From: Pterois miles
Lineage: Eukaryota > Chordata > Actinopteri > Perciformes > Scorpaenidae
Direction: 5' to 3'
NCBI GenBank assembly: GCA_947000775.1
Contig: CAMQGK010000327.1
Coordinates: 11,774,001-11,838,000 of the forward strand
DNA: 64,000 nt
In this document: in pieces, positions 1 to 11,750 of the stretch
How positions within the stretch are numbered: position 1 is the stretch's first letter
How the letters are laid out: the number at the start of each line of letters is the position of its first letter
The notes under the pieces: model-generated
What the model saw: only the letters and a program-made list of their open reading frames with translations
Told to the model about the DNA's origin: nothing
The model's database searches: none
Position numbers and translations under genes: made by a program

Positions 1-732
1 ATGGAAACCCAGAGTTGTAAACATGCACTTATGCATGTAAATAGGAGTGTGTTTTTGTGGTATACACACATACATGATGGAGTTGTGCAGTCAGTCCTAA
101 AAAATGTGCAAAAGCATGGTGGAGCTAAAGACCCCGTCTGTAAAACTGTAAAATGTTGTTCTCAATAATTTACATGAGGGGCAGCGTGTTGGCCACACAA
201 ACAGTCTCAGAACAAGCAGCAGCCAAATCAAACACATTAGACATGGCTGAGAGACCAAAATGATCAGATGTGTTTACAATTGTTGCATAGACTTGTTTAC
301 ACTCATGTTGATGATGGCAATGCTTCTCGCCACAAGTCCAATAAAACTTACTTGTGAAGGAGGAAATTGTTGGAGTAATTCGGTTGAGGACCTGTTAAGC
401 GAAAAGTTTATAGAAATGCACAGTATTCTACAGATCTCCCATAGTTTCCCCATGTTTTTTTATCCACTGCTGGCAACATGATGCCACATCACTGCCTTTG
501 ACATGGTGCCTGTTAGACTAATAACTTTGCTGCTGTTGCAGTTAAAGCAACAATATTTTATTACAGAGGATCATAAAGCAAAGTAAAAGTAACGAGTGAC
601 AAAAGGTGCAATTAAGAGGCAACAGCAAGACAACCCCTGAAAAGGGAATGGCTTTTAAGCTCTCTTTCCTCCTTCTTGTCTGGTTCTTCTCTAGTTTTGT
701 GTTCTGTTAGTGTCCTTGTCACAACTTATAGC

Positions 733-1165
733 ATGAGGCGCTACCTGCAGCCCAATCAGGTTGCACAGATAGTCCAGCTACTCCAGGATAGGACATCCAT
801 ATGTGCAGTCGCAAGAAGGTTTGCTGTCTCCGAGCACAGTCTGAAGAGCATGGAAGAGATACCAGGAGACCGGCTGTTACACGAGGAGGGCTGGACAGGG
901 CCATAGAAGGGCATCAACCCAGCAGCAGGACCGGTATCTGCTCCTTTGTGCGAGGAGGAACAGGAGAAGTGCTGTTAGAGCCCTACAAAATGTCCTCCAG
1001 CAGGCTACAGGTGTGCATGTTTCTGACCAAACTGTCAAAGGCAGACTCCATGAGGGTGGCATGAGGCTCGACTTCCTCTAGTGGGACTTGTGCTGACAGC
1101 CCAGCACCGTGCAGCTCTATTGGCATTCGCCAGAGAACACTGGAACTGGCAGGTCCAGCACTGGT
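733..1165 (+). pseudogene. Tc1-like transposase, N-terminal half, broken
   Basis: Translation from the ATG at 733 begins MRRYLQPNQVAQIVQLLQD and runs through a helix-turn-helix region (AVARRFAVS). After frameshifts it continues in other frames with fragments that fit the rest of the DNA-binding domain and the linker, for example VHVSDQTV, RLHEGGMR and VLTAQHRAALLAFARE. It stops at about 1165, before the first catalytic aspartate of the DDE domain, where the opposite-strand copy begins. It has at least two frameshifts and several stops. The family match rests on recognising these conserved phrases. Confidence 0.72.
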
Positions 1166-1167
1166 GC

Positions 1168-1545
1168 CAAACCGGTTATGCTGGATGATGATACAGGCAG
1201 CATAATGTTGACCACGACATCTCCAGACTCTGTCATGCCTGTCACATGTGCTCAGTGTGAACCTGCTCTCATCTGTTAAGTGAACGGGGCGCCAATGGCT
1301 TTGTTGGATGGCAATGGTTTATGCCTTTCTACGGCCCTGTCCAGCCCTCCTTGTGTAACAGCCGATCTCCTGGTATCTCTTCCTGCTCTTCAGACTGTGC
1401 AGGGAGACACAGCAAACCTTCATGCAACTGCACGCATGGATGTTCCATCCTGGAGGAGCTGGACTATCTGTGCAACCTGTTTGGGCTGCAGGTGGCGCCT
1501 CATGCTACAAGTAGTGACAAGGACACCAACAGAACACAAAACTAG
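1168..1545 (-). pseudogene. Tc1-like transposase, internally deleted, minus strand
   Basis: Read on the minus strand, an ATG near 1505 opens MRRHLQPKQVAQIVQLLQDG, nearly the same as the plus-strand copy. The helix-turn-helix portion is followed by a jump near 1270-1330 into a segment encoding TDESRFTLSTCD, which carries the first catalytic aspartate of the DDE triad, and then W-R-C-R-G and IIIQHNRFG. The segment between the N-terminal domain and TDESRF has been lost, and the C-terminal DDE half is missing beyond about 1168. It is an inactive relic, probably a non-autonomous derivative. Confidence 0.7.
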
Positions 1546-3628
1546 AGAAACTATAAATGCAGTCTGCACAGGCCAGAACCCAAAGCTGAAACTGAGAGTA
1601 GACATTCAGCACTATTTGTTGTTTGAATAATCAGTGTAACAGGACACACCAGGGCAACAAAAACACCTGTCAGTCACATGGTCCAATAATTTTGCTCACT
1701 TGAAAAATGGGTGGGTTCAAACAAAAGATGCTGTCTTCTAAGTTTTGTAACAGATCTAGATGTAAATACCTGGAAATAGAAGCTAAAATACCGACCTCTT
1801 GTCCCATATTCATCTTTTGATGTCAAACCCAAATGTTTTCAATGTACAGCAAAAATAAAGGAACTGGCCTCACTGTTCCAGTAGTTTTGGAGGGGACTGA
1901 ATAGGCTATTGAAGGAATCAGAGCCAGAATGTACCAACTAATAAAAACAAGCAGGACATGAAAATGTGTGGTCATGTAATGCAGCTTGTGTGTCTCATTT
2001 ATGAGTTAAGACCCTTTTAGCGTATCAACAGTGGCTTTTACTAAAGCTCCCAATCACTTGAATCAATTGGTTCTGTCATGCTTCTTCAAAGCTGCTGCTT
2101 CAAAGCCCTCATCTCGTTTTTCCTCCCACTCTTCCCATCCTTTCATCCAGAGGCGGAGCAGAGACACAGGGCCATAAGACATTATAGATGTAAACAATAT
2201 GACATATAGAGGTCTGCCACGCTATATGCTAGAGTGATTTTAAGCATTGCAGCTTATAGGCATTGTTGACCTAAAAGCAATATCATATTAGTGGTGATGA
2301 ATGCATGAATACTAAAAGAAAAAAAGCCAAAAACCGTAAATAGTTTTAACTATTAAACATGTAATGGGGGAGAATTGTTCTGTAGCAACTTCACACCACC
2401 ACATCTGTGTTCAACTTTAAACTAAGCCCGATTCTCTTGTGAACAGCCCAAGAACAGACTGGAGAGATCTTCAGGTCTCAAATATGAAATGTATTTAGTT
2501 GTGAAGTAAATACACCGCTGGACTCAGAGTGACGGAGCTCCCGCAGAAACTCAGTCAAAAAGAGCCTCGATTTCCGGGTATGATTTACACTTATGGACTG
2601 GTCCAGCCCTTGTACAATGGGTTGGACTTATTTCACGTAACCAGGTCTCATTGGCCAGCTGTCTCTGACATGAGCAAGCCAACCACTGCTCACGTAACTT
2701 GTGTGTATGAGTGTGTGTTGTCATGAAGGCATGTAGCTAAATAATACAGAAACAGTAGGAGATACAGTCTGGGAGCCCCTTTACTCCCTGTTGGAGCCAA
2801 AAATGATGATGACACATACTGAGGATGTAGTGTAATGCACTGTTATGAACACTGGGGGCACTGTGTTAATTTCTGACTCAGCCACGGCTATATAGGTAGG
2901 AAATGCTTTTGTTGGCATCAGGGTTTATCCCAGAAGGGCAAAGGGTTTTTGACCACAGTGGCGCTGAAACTTGTTTACTGTGTTGTGTGATTTTGCTTAT
3001 TTTTCTGTGAAGTTTGACTTTCTTCGTTTATGGCCTTCTCGTGACTAAATTGACGGTTATGCCTTAAAGCAAGGGCTAGATGAAGATCAATTTTGTTCAA
3101 CACAACATGCAGCAAGAGGTAACTTCAATGGCACATGTGCCAGTCCAGGGCTAAATACCTGAGTAGCTTAAAGTAATAGACTTAGCTCCTACATTCCCTT
3201 TCATTCATTTTATTCATCACAGTAATAATGTAGATAGTAAGTACGATCTGTCCCTGAAACTAGATAAAAAGAGAATAGGAAGTGCAGCTGTTCCTGTTTT
3301 CACAGCAACAGAGAAGTGCGATCTGTCTACGAAGTGAAAGAAAGGTGCTCTGTCTATGAGGCGACTCAAAGGTGCTTACACATACACTTCCAAGGTCACA
3401 TAAGATAATAATAATGTAATAATAAAACCAACTATAGTAAAACAAGGAATAATAGAACCAATAATGAAATAATATAATAGTAAATCGGAGAATGAGGTTT
3501 TGCAAAGGAGTCTAACTTTTATTCCAACTCCAACATTACCAGCCCTCTTGGAACTGAGAAGGGATCTTCATGTTTGTCATTGTCATTTGAAATTGCTGGA
3601 TTGCTATCTTGTAATGTACTTATTTAGA

Positions 3629-3690
3629 AAAGATAAAGATGAACCTTTATTAATCCCCGGAGGGAAATTTCTCATTGTGGAACTGTAGAC
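3629..3690 (-). mobile_element. LINE 3'-end fragment
   Basis: AAGATAAAGATGAACC followed by TTTATTAATCCCCGGAGGGA is the reverse complement of a teleost LINE tail (..GGGATTAATAAAGG..). The same tail ends the SINE at 32725-33038 and recurs at 8996-9045. Only the terminal 50-60 bp can be seen, so the LINE clade is not assigned. Confidence 0.55.
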
Positions 3691-4033
3691 TTGCATGCCA
3701 CAAGGTAGACATACTTTCAGCTTTATCCTTGAAAAGGTTTCTGTATGAATGCTAGAAAATAAACAGTAAATATGTTCCTTTCTACTGTTTGTTTAAAGCG
3801 ATTGGCAGATTTTTTTGGCATCATTTGGTAAAAATTATCTCATAACCTTTCACCATATTATAATTCAACTGTTCTGAGAGAAAACTAGACTTTTGCACCT
3901 CCTCATAGCTCTGTTTTCAGGCTTTAAATAATCTAGCCCGGGACAGGAGCCAATCACAGGTCATTTCAGAGAGAACCCATTCCTATTGGCTGTTCATTCA
4001 GCAGAGGCAGCTGTCAATCCCTTGCAAACTCCG

Positions 4034-4129
4034 GTCAAACGAGGCAGCGCTGATCAAATATGAATCAGAATATATCAAACTGTGAAACAGAATATTGATT
4101 CATATTTGATCAGCGCTGCCCAGTTTGAC
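4034..4129. repeat. Fold-back (inverted) repeat, 25-bp perfect arms
   Basis: Arms 4043-4067 and 4096-4120 are perfect 25-bp reverse complements around a 28-base loop. The core is GCGCTGATCAAATATGAATC. After a 2-base mismatch the pairing continues outward for 7 bp (GTCAAAC at 4034-4040, GTTTGAC at 4123-4129). Further out, GGCAGCTGTCA near 4008 faces TGACAGCTGCC near 4156. The whole is probably the centre of a fold-back MITE common in percomorph genomes. The possible outer limits at about 3796 and 4270, where TTAA occurs on both sides, are only suggestive. Confidence 0.7.
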
Positions 4130-5633
4130 TGTTTGATTGGGGCTCATGAGTGACTGACAGCTGCCTGATTACCTGTCTCATGCACTACTGTCAGGATATA
4201 ATGACCTTATAATAAAAATAGCTTTTTTTAAATCTAATTTGTTCCAGTCTCGCCTGCTGCTGCTTTAAGTAATTTTGTGATCCACGGTGTGGACTGGTGG
4301 ATTAGTTTTTTATTCTAGGTAGGAGATTTTTTTTTAATTATTTGTCTAGTTTTTTCAGACTCTTTGCTTTTTATTTATTTGTTCTTGTTGACTTATGAAC
4401 ATGAACTAGAAAAGTATGCACCCACAGTGGTAACATTGGCACAGCAAATTATGCAGTATATGATAGCATACACTGACCTGCATTCATCATGCAGACAGGC
4501 AAAGAAAAGACCAGCAAATCCACCACACGTAAAACTCTGCCGTCAGTTGAGGTCTGAGGCCTCACTTTGGAAAACCCATGGACACGCAGACAACAATCAA
4601 GTGTTTGGCAGAGAGCTGGAGTGATGAATGTTTGATATGCGTATGACATTTGTCAGACATGATGACGGTGTTATTCTTTGACAAATACAAATGCAGCTTA
4701 GACTTACACACAGCTGTTTCCTTTTGTGTTTACTCTCTCTTTCTTTCTCTTCCTACCCATTGACATTATAGCCCCACCCCTGAAAGCTCAAACCACAAGC
4801 AACGCAGGCCCCACTTTTTAAAAAAAATATTCATCTTTAATATCTTCCTGTCTTTCCCTCTTTCCGTCTACCGTTTTGCTCACCCCTCCCTGTGCTGTGT
4901 TTGCACTGCTGTGTCAGAGGTCAGTGACTGTTAATAGCTTTTAGGGAAAGTATCCTGCTCCCCACCCTTGTTTACAACCGCTCCGACATCGAACTACATC
5001 ATGAGGTGACATGGAAAAAACGGTTTAGCTGAAGGGTTTGTGCTCTGAACACACACAGGTCAAAGCAGAGTGGAAAATTTCCAACGTTATTTCAACGAAT
5101 ACGAAATTCAAATTTTTCGGTTTATAGCATAACACTAACACATTATCAATGCTCACATTATATGTGATATGAATTCTCCTTGAGTTGCCTTTCAAATCAG
5201 GGTCAGAGGTCAGGGTAGGCTACAGAACAGCACCTTTTAAACTGGTACAAGCTCAGTGTCTTGCTTGCTCAAGGATACTTCTGCAGGGCACATGCTCACT
5301 ATTTACTAGACCACCTTGAATCAGAAATTTCAAAAAAGATAAATCCCCATATTAAAAATTTTATGTTTTCATAATACGGTGTTGGCTTCGCCATTTGGCT
5401 TTCTATGTTTAAGACCTTCATTCTCACAACTTTTAAAGCACAGTATTAATAGCAAAAGTAATTTGTCGTGCATTGTTAGATTACGAATGTCTCTCTGCAG
5501 TATACTCCTGTGGTGATGAGTTTTTTTGTTGTAGTCTTGCACTGCCGTGACCCCTCTCTTCACCGAGTGCATACCAAAACCAGAGGAAGCAGATGTGCAA
5601 TGTGTATCAGAGCAGATAGTGATAAAAGGGCTG

Positions 5634-5636
<3 letters not shown>

Positions 5637-5690
<54 letters not shown>
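5637..5690. repeat. (TC)n microsatellite
   Basis: An uninterrupted run of 27 TC dinucleotides. It creates long Ser-Leu or Arg-Glu open frames on both strands that are artefacts. Confidence 0.97.
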
Positions 5691-5695
<5 letters not shown>

Positions 5696-7659
5696 TTCTT
5701 TGACCAACAATAACACCATTGGCACACCTAATACAAAAGGGACAGAGCAGCAGGCCAAGGGGCAAATTACTGGGCAGGTTATTGAGTTTATCTGGAGATC
5801 TGTGTATGACTGCGGCCTTGAATAAACGCAGACTTTTCCAAAGCATCACCCCATTCAAACCATAATTAACACCGGAATCACAAGATGTGTTTAATAGCAG
5901 ACAGCAAACACGTTTACTAGCTTGGCAGCATTACGTGCATGGAATCACAGGAATGTTGTTTTGAAAGGAACCTATTTAGCTCCAAGGCCAATTTAAGGCA
6001 GGTCTGGCCCTGTGTTAAGTGACCACTTGGCCAGTATTATTTTGGGACAGAGCCGTGACGTACAAAGTGATGCTGCTGGGATGCAGATGATGCAGGCAGA
6101 GGTTAGACCTTGGCAGAGGAATTGGTATAATTCAGCCCAAACAAGCTGACATTAGCTGCCCTGGGAATTTACTGTCACCACCCTCCTTCAGGCTAAAAAA
6201 GATGAGCAATGTGACTCAGTAGCAAATCGAACATCATATTAATGTTGCTAAACAGAGACACTCTTTCATTATGAATCAATGGTAGCTGATGATAGAGCTT
6301 GACCTCCAGTGAGGCTCTTTAAATGGCCAACATTTAACGGGTAGCTGCTATCTATGTATGTGAAGCATGCTAAAACAGAGCCTGTGCTCTGAGAAAAATA
6401 AACTCATTGAGTTAATAAAGAACATTTAATGAACAAGGCTATTACTGCATATTGGAGCAAGGTGAAATATGCTTTTGATTTACTTACTGAAGCAAATGAG
6501 CACAATATTCTGAATCCATTTTTGTTCAGTGTGCGTTAGCCTTTAGATCTGATCACGTGTGATTGATGGATGTTTTTGATGGTGCTTTCAGACGACGCTG
6601 GCTCCAGAAATCATTAGCGAATCTTAATGTCAGCTATGATGAGCTTTGGAAACTCTTTTACTCCGGACAATTATACTGTCATCATCTTTAATCTATCTGG
6701 CCTCTGCATGCCTTTAAAACACTCCTTTACTCTTCCTCTATCTCTAACACACACATACACAAACACACTCACACACAAACTGTCCAATTAGCCAAACACC
6801 ATCTTCACTCTCTGAATGACCACATGCATCTTTCTGTCTTGTCTCTGCACCGCTAATGATAATGAAGGTTGTGCTGCTTTCTGTGTGAGTGTGTGTTCAC
6901 TTGAGCTTGTGCCCCCCTGCACGTGCAAATGTATTTTTGTGTGCCTGCATGATATGATACGTCGTAACGCATAGCTTAAGCAGACACTCAACCATTTCCA
7001 GACCCACAGCCAAATGACAGTTAGATCATTAAGCTCTAGCAGTGAGCATTGCTCTAATTTAGCATGAAGTCGGTAGATTGTCCCCTCTTGCTGTATGTGA
7101 CCTTCACACTCGTAGAATGCATCTATAAAGAATGGGTATTTTTAATACTTGTCAGTGACTGTCATGAGCTGGGTTCTGCCAACGCCTTGGAGCATTTAGG
7201 CAATGACAACAGGAGACTCCTAAAGGTAATGAAATGATAATGCTTGAGAGAAGCTGCTGTGATGGTGGGGGAGAGATGTCACTTGGGTGGGCCAGTGTGG
7301 TGAAAAGACACTAAAATATACCATATTGATCAGTGTATCCTTAGGGATGAGACTGGGAATACGTTTAAAGAGTGAGAGATTTTATAACATTCAGGTTACA
7401 AAAAGCTATTTTATTTGTCTCTATACAAGAAAGAAGTATTATTACATTCAAATCAAACATGTGATTATTGTTTGTAACCATTTATGGTGTGCAAAGACAG
7501 GGAACTACAGTACAGCAGCAATGGTGCAGTCACCTCTGGTGGTTCGCCTGGGCATTGTAGCAGGCTGGAGGCCACCACCAGGGGACCTAAATGAATACTT
7601 CACCCTTGAAATGTCCATTTATATATCAAATGCTCACTATGATCTACCTGAAATTATTA

Positions 7660-7943
7660 CCATATTTTTTTGCACTATAAGGCGCATTTAAAATCGCCCA
7701 ACTGTTTAACTCAGACTGATGATGAAGGATTTGATGGATTTGTGGAAGAGGAATGAACTGAAAAGTGAGTGTATTGTTTTGTATTTCATGTGTTACAACT
7801 GAAAAATGTTGAGTTATTGAAGTTACTGAGTTATTAAATGAATTGAATAAAGTTTGACTTATCTGACCGTTTTGTTTTGCTTAATGCGCCTTATATTCCG
7901 GTGCGCCTTATAAACCGGTGCACCTTATAGTGGAAAAATATGG
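7660..7943. mobile_element. TA-flanked MITE, TATAAGGCGC family, short copy
   Basis: The 284-bp element starts CCATATTTTTTTGCACTATA and ends with the inverted match CTTATAGTGGAAAAATATGG. It is bracketed by TA at 7658-7659 and 7944-7945, the target duplication of Tc1/mariner/pogo transposons. The subterminal motif ATAAGGCGCA is repeated in inverted form near the right end (TGCGCCTTATA). Two further family members lie at 17769 and 50419. The 17769 copy carries pogo-like coding sequence, so this is probably a non-autonomous pogo/Tigger derivative. Confidence 0.85.
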
Positions 7944-8010
7944 TAAATATTTTGAATTGTAGCTCTTATTTTGCTGTTAAATTTTTAAATCAGTTCTAAA
8001 ATCAACTGAG

Positions 8011-8344
8011 GAAGAAGAAGAAGAAGAAGATATTACTTTATTAGTCCCGCTAGGGGAAATTCAATTTTTTCACTCTGTTAACTTATACACACACATGCAC
8101 AAACAGGTCCATATACATGCAACAATTGGAGAGATGTCAGAGTGAGGGGGCTGCTCCTGACAAGCGCCCCGAGCAGTTGGGGGTTTGGTGCCTTGCTCAG
8201 GGGCACCTCGGCAGTGCCCAAGAGGTAAACTGGCACCTCTCCAGCTACCAGTTCACACTCAGTTCTTGGTCCATGTCGGGACTTGAACCGGTGACCCTCC
8301 GGTTCCCAAGCCAACTCCCTACAGACTGAGCTACTGCCGCCCCC
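8011..8344 (-). mobile_element. tRNA-derived SINE with (GAA)n tail, minus strand
   Basis: Read on the minus strand, a tRNA-like head begins GGGGCGGCAGTAGCTCAG. It has an A-box-like TAGCTCAGTCTGTAGG and a B box GGTTCAAGTCC. A conserved body follows (GAGGTGCCAGTTTACCTCTT..CTCGGGGCGCTTGTCAGGAG), then a LINE-like tail and a (TTC)n run, seen here as (GAA)n at 8011-8030. The same SINE is at 32725-33038 (plus) and 54151-54502 (minus). Confidence 0.85.
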
Positions 8345-8995
8345 AGAAGGAAGGGAAACTACTGTAGCAGTGATGCGATCCTGTTTTAATGAATTTGTTA
8401 AAGCCATCTTGAAACAAATCCCAGTATAAAGTTTTTAGATTGGCTGATTTGGAGAGAGATCTCTGCCTCTGCCAGGCAGTCCAAATGGGACTACATAAAA
8501 ACATGGCTAGTCAAGTATTTTGCAGATATGTGCTAAACGTAGAAAGCTGTATTGTCTTACTCTGTTAATCTGACCATCAAAACAATGCTCTGAATCAATT
8601 AGCTCCCCAGGTTTCAGTCTACAGGCTTTCCATTCTCCATGTAAGGTTAAATTATGGTGAATCCCTTTAATGGAGTATAAATGTGAGATTCCCTTAAATG
8701 TAATAATAGAAATGTTTTTGTTCGTTCGCACATCGCAGATTTTCCTCATATCGTGCAGACTTTTTTTTTATTGTTTTTCAGTCATGTTTCTCCACTCATC
8801 ATTTCACATCTGTCTGGCGGAACAGACGCATCTTTCATTGTTTTTCTTACATCTTACAACTGGCTCCTGCTTTATATTTATATGGATCGAGAGATGACCC
8901 GATGTTGGTTGGATGTTGGCATCCAGGTAGAGGTCTGTGCTGGACGGTGGTTGTGTGTGAAAGACAATGCATTTACATCAGTGGTTCAGCCCAGT

Positions 8996-9045
8996 TAAGA
9001 TAAGATAAGATGAACGTTTATTAATCCCCGGAGGGAAATTCGGGA
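8996..9045 (-). mobile_element. LINE 3'-end fragment
   Basis: TTAAGATAAGATAAGATGAA followed by CGTTTATTAATCCCCGGAGG is the minus-strand view of the LINE tail seen at 3629-3690. Here it has a short TAAGA-type terminal repeat. It is severely 5'-truncated. Confidence 0.5.
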
Positions 9046-10154
9046 ATTAGAAACACCTCTCATATTTCTATATCTGAAATTCATCCTATGCCACAAGTAT
9101 GATGCTGACCAGCTGCTGTTGTCTGCATTAGAGTACATACCGTATGTCTTTCACCAGCAACAATTGTGCTGAGCCCATCATTTTTTGGGGATCACACACT
9201 CTAAACATGCCTGGCAAGTGAAATTTCTGGCTGATGGCTGGTTGAATGGAATTGTATTACTAGGCAATAGCACAGCTCCATACTGACTCCCTGTCAGCTG
9301 GTGTCATTCACATTCACTGCAACAGGAAATAAACAGGAACACATTTGGAATGTTGACATTTACGACTGAAACGGTCGACAGTAGAGTCAGAGAGAAGAAT
9401 GCCCTCCTGGGTATTGTAGTGTAGTGAATATAATAGTCACCATAATAAAATATCTGTCTGTATCCTTGTCGGAGGCTCTTTAATGTTTATGATGGAGCTT
9501 GAAATGATTTGATTGTGTGGTTGAAAGTATTTGTTGTACTTTCATGGAGAGTTCAGTCTGTGTGACTTTAGCTATGGGAACAAAATCTCCAGCACTCACA
9601 GACAATCTCTTTTATTTCTTTTATTTCTGAAATGTGTTTGTTTGTCCAATATAATAAAAAGAAAAAACACATTATCCATGAGTGCTGGAGATTTTGTTCC
9701 TTCTGTTCTTGCTGCTACCTGGCACTCGATACTTTTCAAGATTTGGAGATGTGCTCACTGTTATTTTCTATTTGACTTTAGCTGTGGCCCGTGCTCTGTC
9801 TGTTGATTTCTGTATAAGTCATGCTTGCATTTCCTGCCTATGCCAAGTACCCAGTTGTTGTTTTTTTTTTTTTTCTGAACAAATCACTTGTTTTGCTCGT
9901 TACCAGAAACATAGAATGCATCTGTAAATAGCTGAATGAGCCATTGACCATTGATAATATACTGGACATTTTGTTTTTTGGAAACACATTTTTAATTCAT
10001 TTATGAAAAACCTTAAACTGCTTTTTTTTTTGTAGCAGCACAGTGTGATGAATGCTACAGATCATCACTCTGCAAAGTTGAAATCATGGAAACAAGAAAT
10101 GAACCACATTAATTATTAAGCATATTTAATCCTCGTCTTTGTGTCTCTTTCCAG

Positions 10155-10321
10155 AGGGAGTGTGTGAGATCTGGTTGACCAGTGAAGACACAGGAGCGTA
10201 TGGTAGAGACATAGGGACAGACCTGCCCACATTGCTGTGGAGATTGGTGGAGGAGATTCCTGAAGGAGCCATGCTGAGGCTGGGTATGACCAACCCACCA
10301 TATATCCTGGAGCACCTAGAG
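10155..10321 (+). CDS. cdkal1: cdkal1 exon: radical-SAM domain, first visible part
   Basis: This 167-bp internal exon encodes (E)GVCEIWLTSEDTGAYGRD, then LRLGMTNPPYILEHLE, closely matching vertebrate CDKAL1 as I know it. CDKAL1 is an ER-anchored radical-SAM methylthiotransferase that converts t6A to ms2t6A at position 37 of tRNA-Lys(UUU). The G-x-x-E-I-x-L-T-x-x-D-T-G-x-Y-G-x-D stretch is a MiaB-family signature in the radical-SAM barrel. The CxxxCxxC iron-sulphur cluster motif must lie in an upstream exon outside the window. The acceptor is CTCTTTCCAG at 10145-10154. The first two bases complete a Glu codon begun in the previous exon. The donor is GTATGC at 10322, phase 0. An alternative AG two bases downstream would break the frame. 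Confidence 0.96.
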
Positions 10322-10649
10322 GTATGCACAGTACACGCTCGCCCATAAATCACTGATGTATGAAACTAAAATACTTGGCAACCCCAGAGTTTTTCTTTTC
10401 ACTTTTGTCTGTATGGTCTCTTGTACGGTCCCTTTCTGTGAAGAAATAATATTGCTTTGCCTAGATTTAATAAACTAAATGCCTTTCTGTTTTGCTTACC
10501 AAGCAGTTTAAGTGCAGCGCTCATACTCCATTCATTAGTGCAGTTCATTCTCTTCTCTCCCTAATGAGTCAATTAAGGACCATTGTGTCCTCTTTAGCAA
10601 CCTCATTTTATCAGTCATTATTGTCTTCCCTAATGGAACAATGGACATT

Positions 10650-10653
<4 letters not shown>

Positions 10654-10698
<45 letters not shown>
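10654..10698. repeat. (CT)n microsatellite
   Basis: A pure CT run about 330 bp downstream of the first visible exon. It is too far away to act in the splicing of that exon. Confidence 0.95.
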
Positions 10699-10700
<2 letters not shown>

Positions 10701-11625
10701 ATGTCTGTCTCTGTCAGACTTGCATTTTTATTATTTAAATTCATTCATTTTTGTATTAATTGTTTCTGGAAGTGTTAGGGTGACATCATTTTACAACATG
10801 TTATCACCATCTTCCACCATTAATGGACAATAGGCATGTCCGGCCTCTGCTTTCAGACAACAAATCAACTTAGAGAGGAAGAGAAAACTGAATAGCAAAG
10901 GAGATTTCTATTGAAAAATTGCCTCCATTGTCCAATTATTTCATGGTTTGTCCATGCTCTGCCTGGGCAGATACATTGCACTTAAAGCAGGATGCTTCGT
11001 GACTTTGTTTGTAATGAAACTATTGCTGTGACTTGAAATGTTGGTGTCTAACTGAGCTTCAGTAACATAACCTGGGTCAAAGGGGGCTTAAAGTGTAATT
11101 GCACCCTCAAATTTTGCTAGAACCCTCTCTCCCATATTTAAATAATGTACCAGAGGATTGTGTGATGCAGAGGGTCTGGTTCATTGTAGTGATATACCTC
11201 AGGGTCTTACCTATTTTGTCAATGTTAGGAGAGGCCAGTAAAATTGGATGTCTAAGCGGACACATGCAGGCTAATTTTGAGCAGTTTTATACACAATATG
11301 AATATTGATGGAAAGATAATCTGTATTAACATCATATACCAACAACAATCTGACTGTGTACAGTGAAAAAAATTGTGGTTCCTTGTTAACTTGTTGACTC
11401 GCTGAAAGCGGTACATCTCAAAATAAAGTTCGTCCCTATTCTATGAACTGTCACCTTTTTCATGCCACTTTACAGGCCTGATTTTACACTGTCTCTGCAT
11501 TAAATCAATATTTAGTGCCAACTTTTTCTCCATGCACTGGAGAGTAACAATCCAACTTTTAAGCTGCATACACAATTGTTGTATGCTTGCATATTGGTAT
11601 CAATAGGTGTTATATACTTTATATG

Positions 11626-11750
11626 CAGTTGCAAGTATATGGGCCCTTTGGGATCACTTGGACTTAGATGAAGATCAGAACACATTTTATGACCAATTTA
11701 TGCAGAAATCCAATTAATCCCAAAGGGTCCACATACTTTTTCTTGCAACG
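11626..11750. mobile_element. Short Tc1-type MITE
   Basis: CAGTTGCAAGTATATGGGCC at the left faces GGGTCCACATACTTTTTCTT followed by GCAACG at the right. The inner arms CCCTTTGGGAT and ATCCCAAAGGG are perfect inverted repeats. CAGTTGCAAGAAAAAGTATG with CCCTTTGGGAT is the terminus of a fish Tc1-like family. Only about 125 bp remain, with no coding sequence between the ends. A clean TA duplication is not evident. Confidence 0.6.

Larger units (their letters stand above)
660..1899. mobile_element. Tc1-like transposon, two defective copies tail to tail
   Basis: A Tc1/mariner-type element of the fish family with long (about 200 bp) terminal repeats. The right end (about 1610-1899) is a complete-looking terminal region closing with AGTTTTGGAGGGGACTG, the usual inward view of this family's terminus. 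From that end the element reads leftward. A second partial copy reads rightward from about 660, and the two meet at about 1165-1168. The transposase N-terminal region is therefore present twice, in opposite orientation (about 700-905 and about 1345-1560). No matching terminal repeat is visible left of 660, so the plus copy has lost its 5' end. Neither copy can make a transposase. Confidence 0.8.
1..10154 (+). other. cdkal1: cdkal1 upstream intron (3' part)
   Basis: This is non-coding sequence before the first visible exon; its 5' end lies outside the window. It ends in a pyrimidine-rich tract and a CAG acceptor at 10152-10154. It holds a rearranged Tc1-like pair (660-1899), a LINE-tail fragment (3629-3690), a fold-back repeat (about 4034-4129), a (TC)n tract, a TATAAGGCGCAC MITE, a SINE and a second LINE tail. 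The stretches 1900-3600, 4300-5600 and 8350-10150 show nothing recognisable beyond short simple repeats. The stretch 5950-6660 is non-repetitive, rich in homeodomain-like TAAT cores, and could be conserved non-coding DNA. That is an impression from composition, not a comparison. Confidence 0.75.

Noticed and set aside
7287..7691. 134-codon plus-strand frame
   Set aside because: It starts in unique intron sequence and ends inside the TATAAGGCGC MITE at 7660, so it is not a conserved gene.
8117..8329. Open frames in the SINE copies (also at 32704-32964 and 54216-54458)
   Set aside because: They translate the conserved SINE body and head; such frames recur with every copy of the repeat.
10322..10348. 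Alternative 3' extension of the first exon to the stop at 10346
   Set aside because: The joined reading with the next exon (EHLE|EMAK) matches CDKAL1 exactly and a GT donor is present, so the extension would only arise by intron retention.
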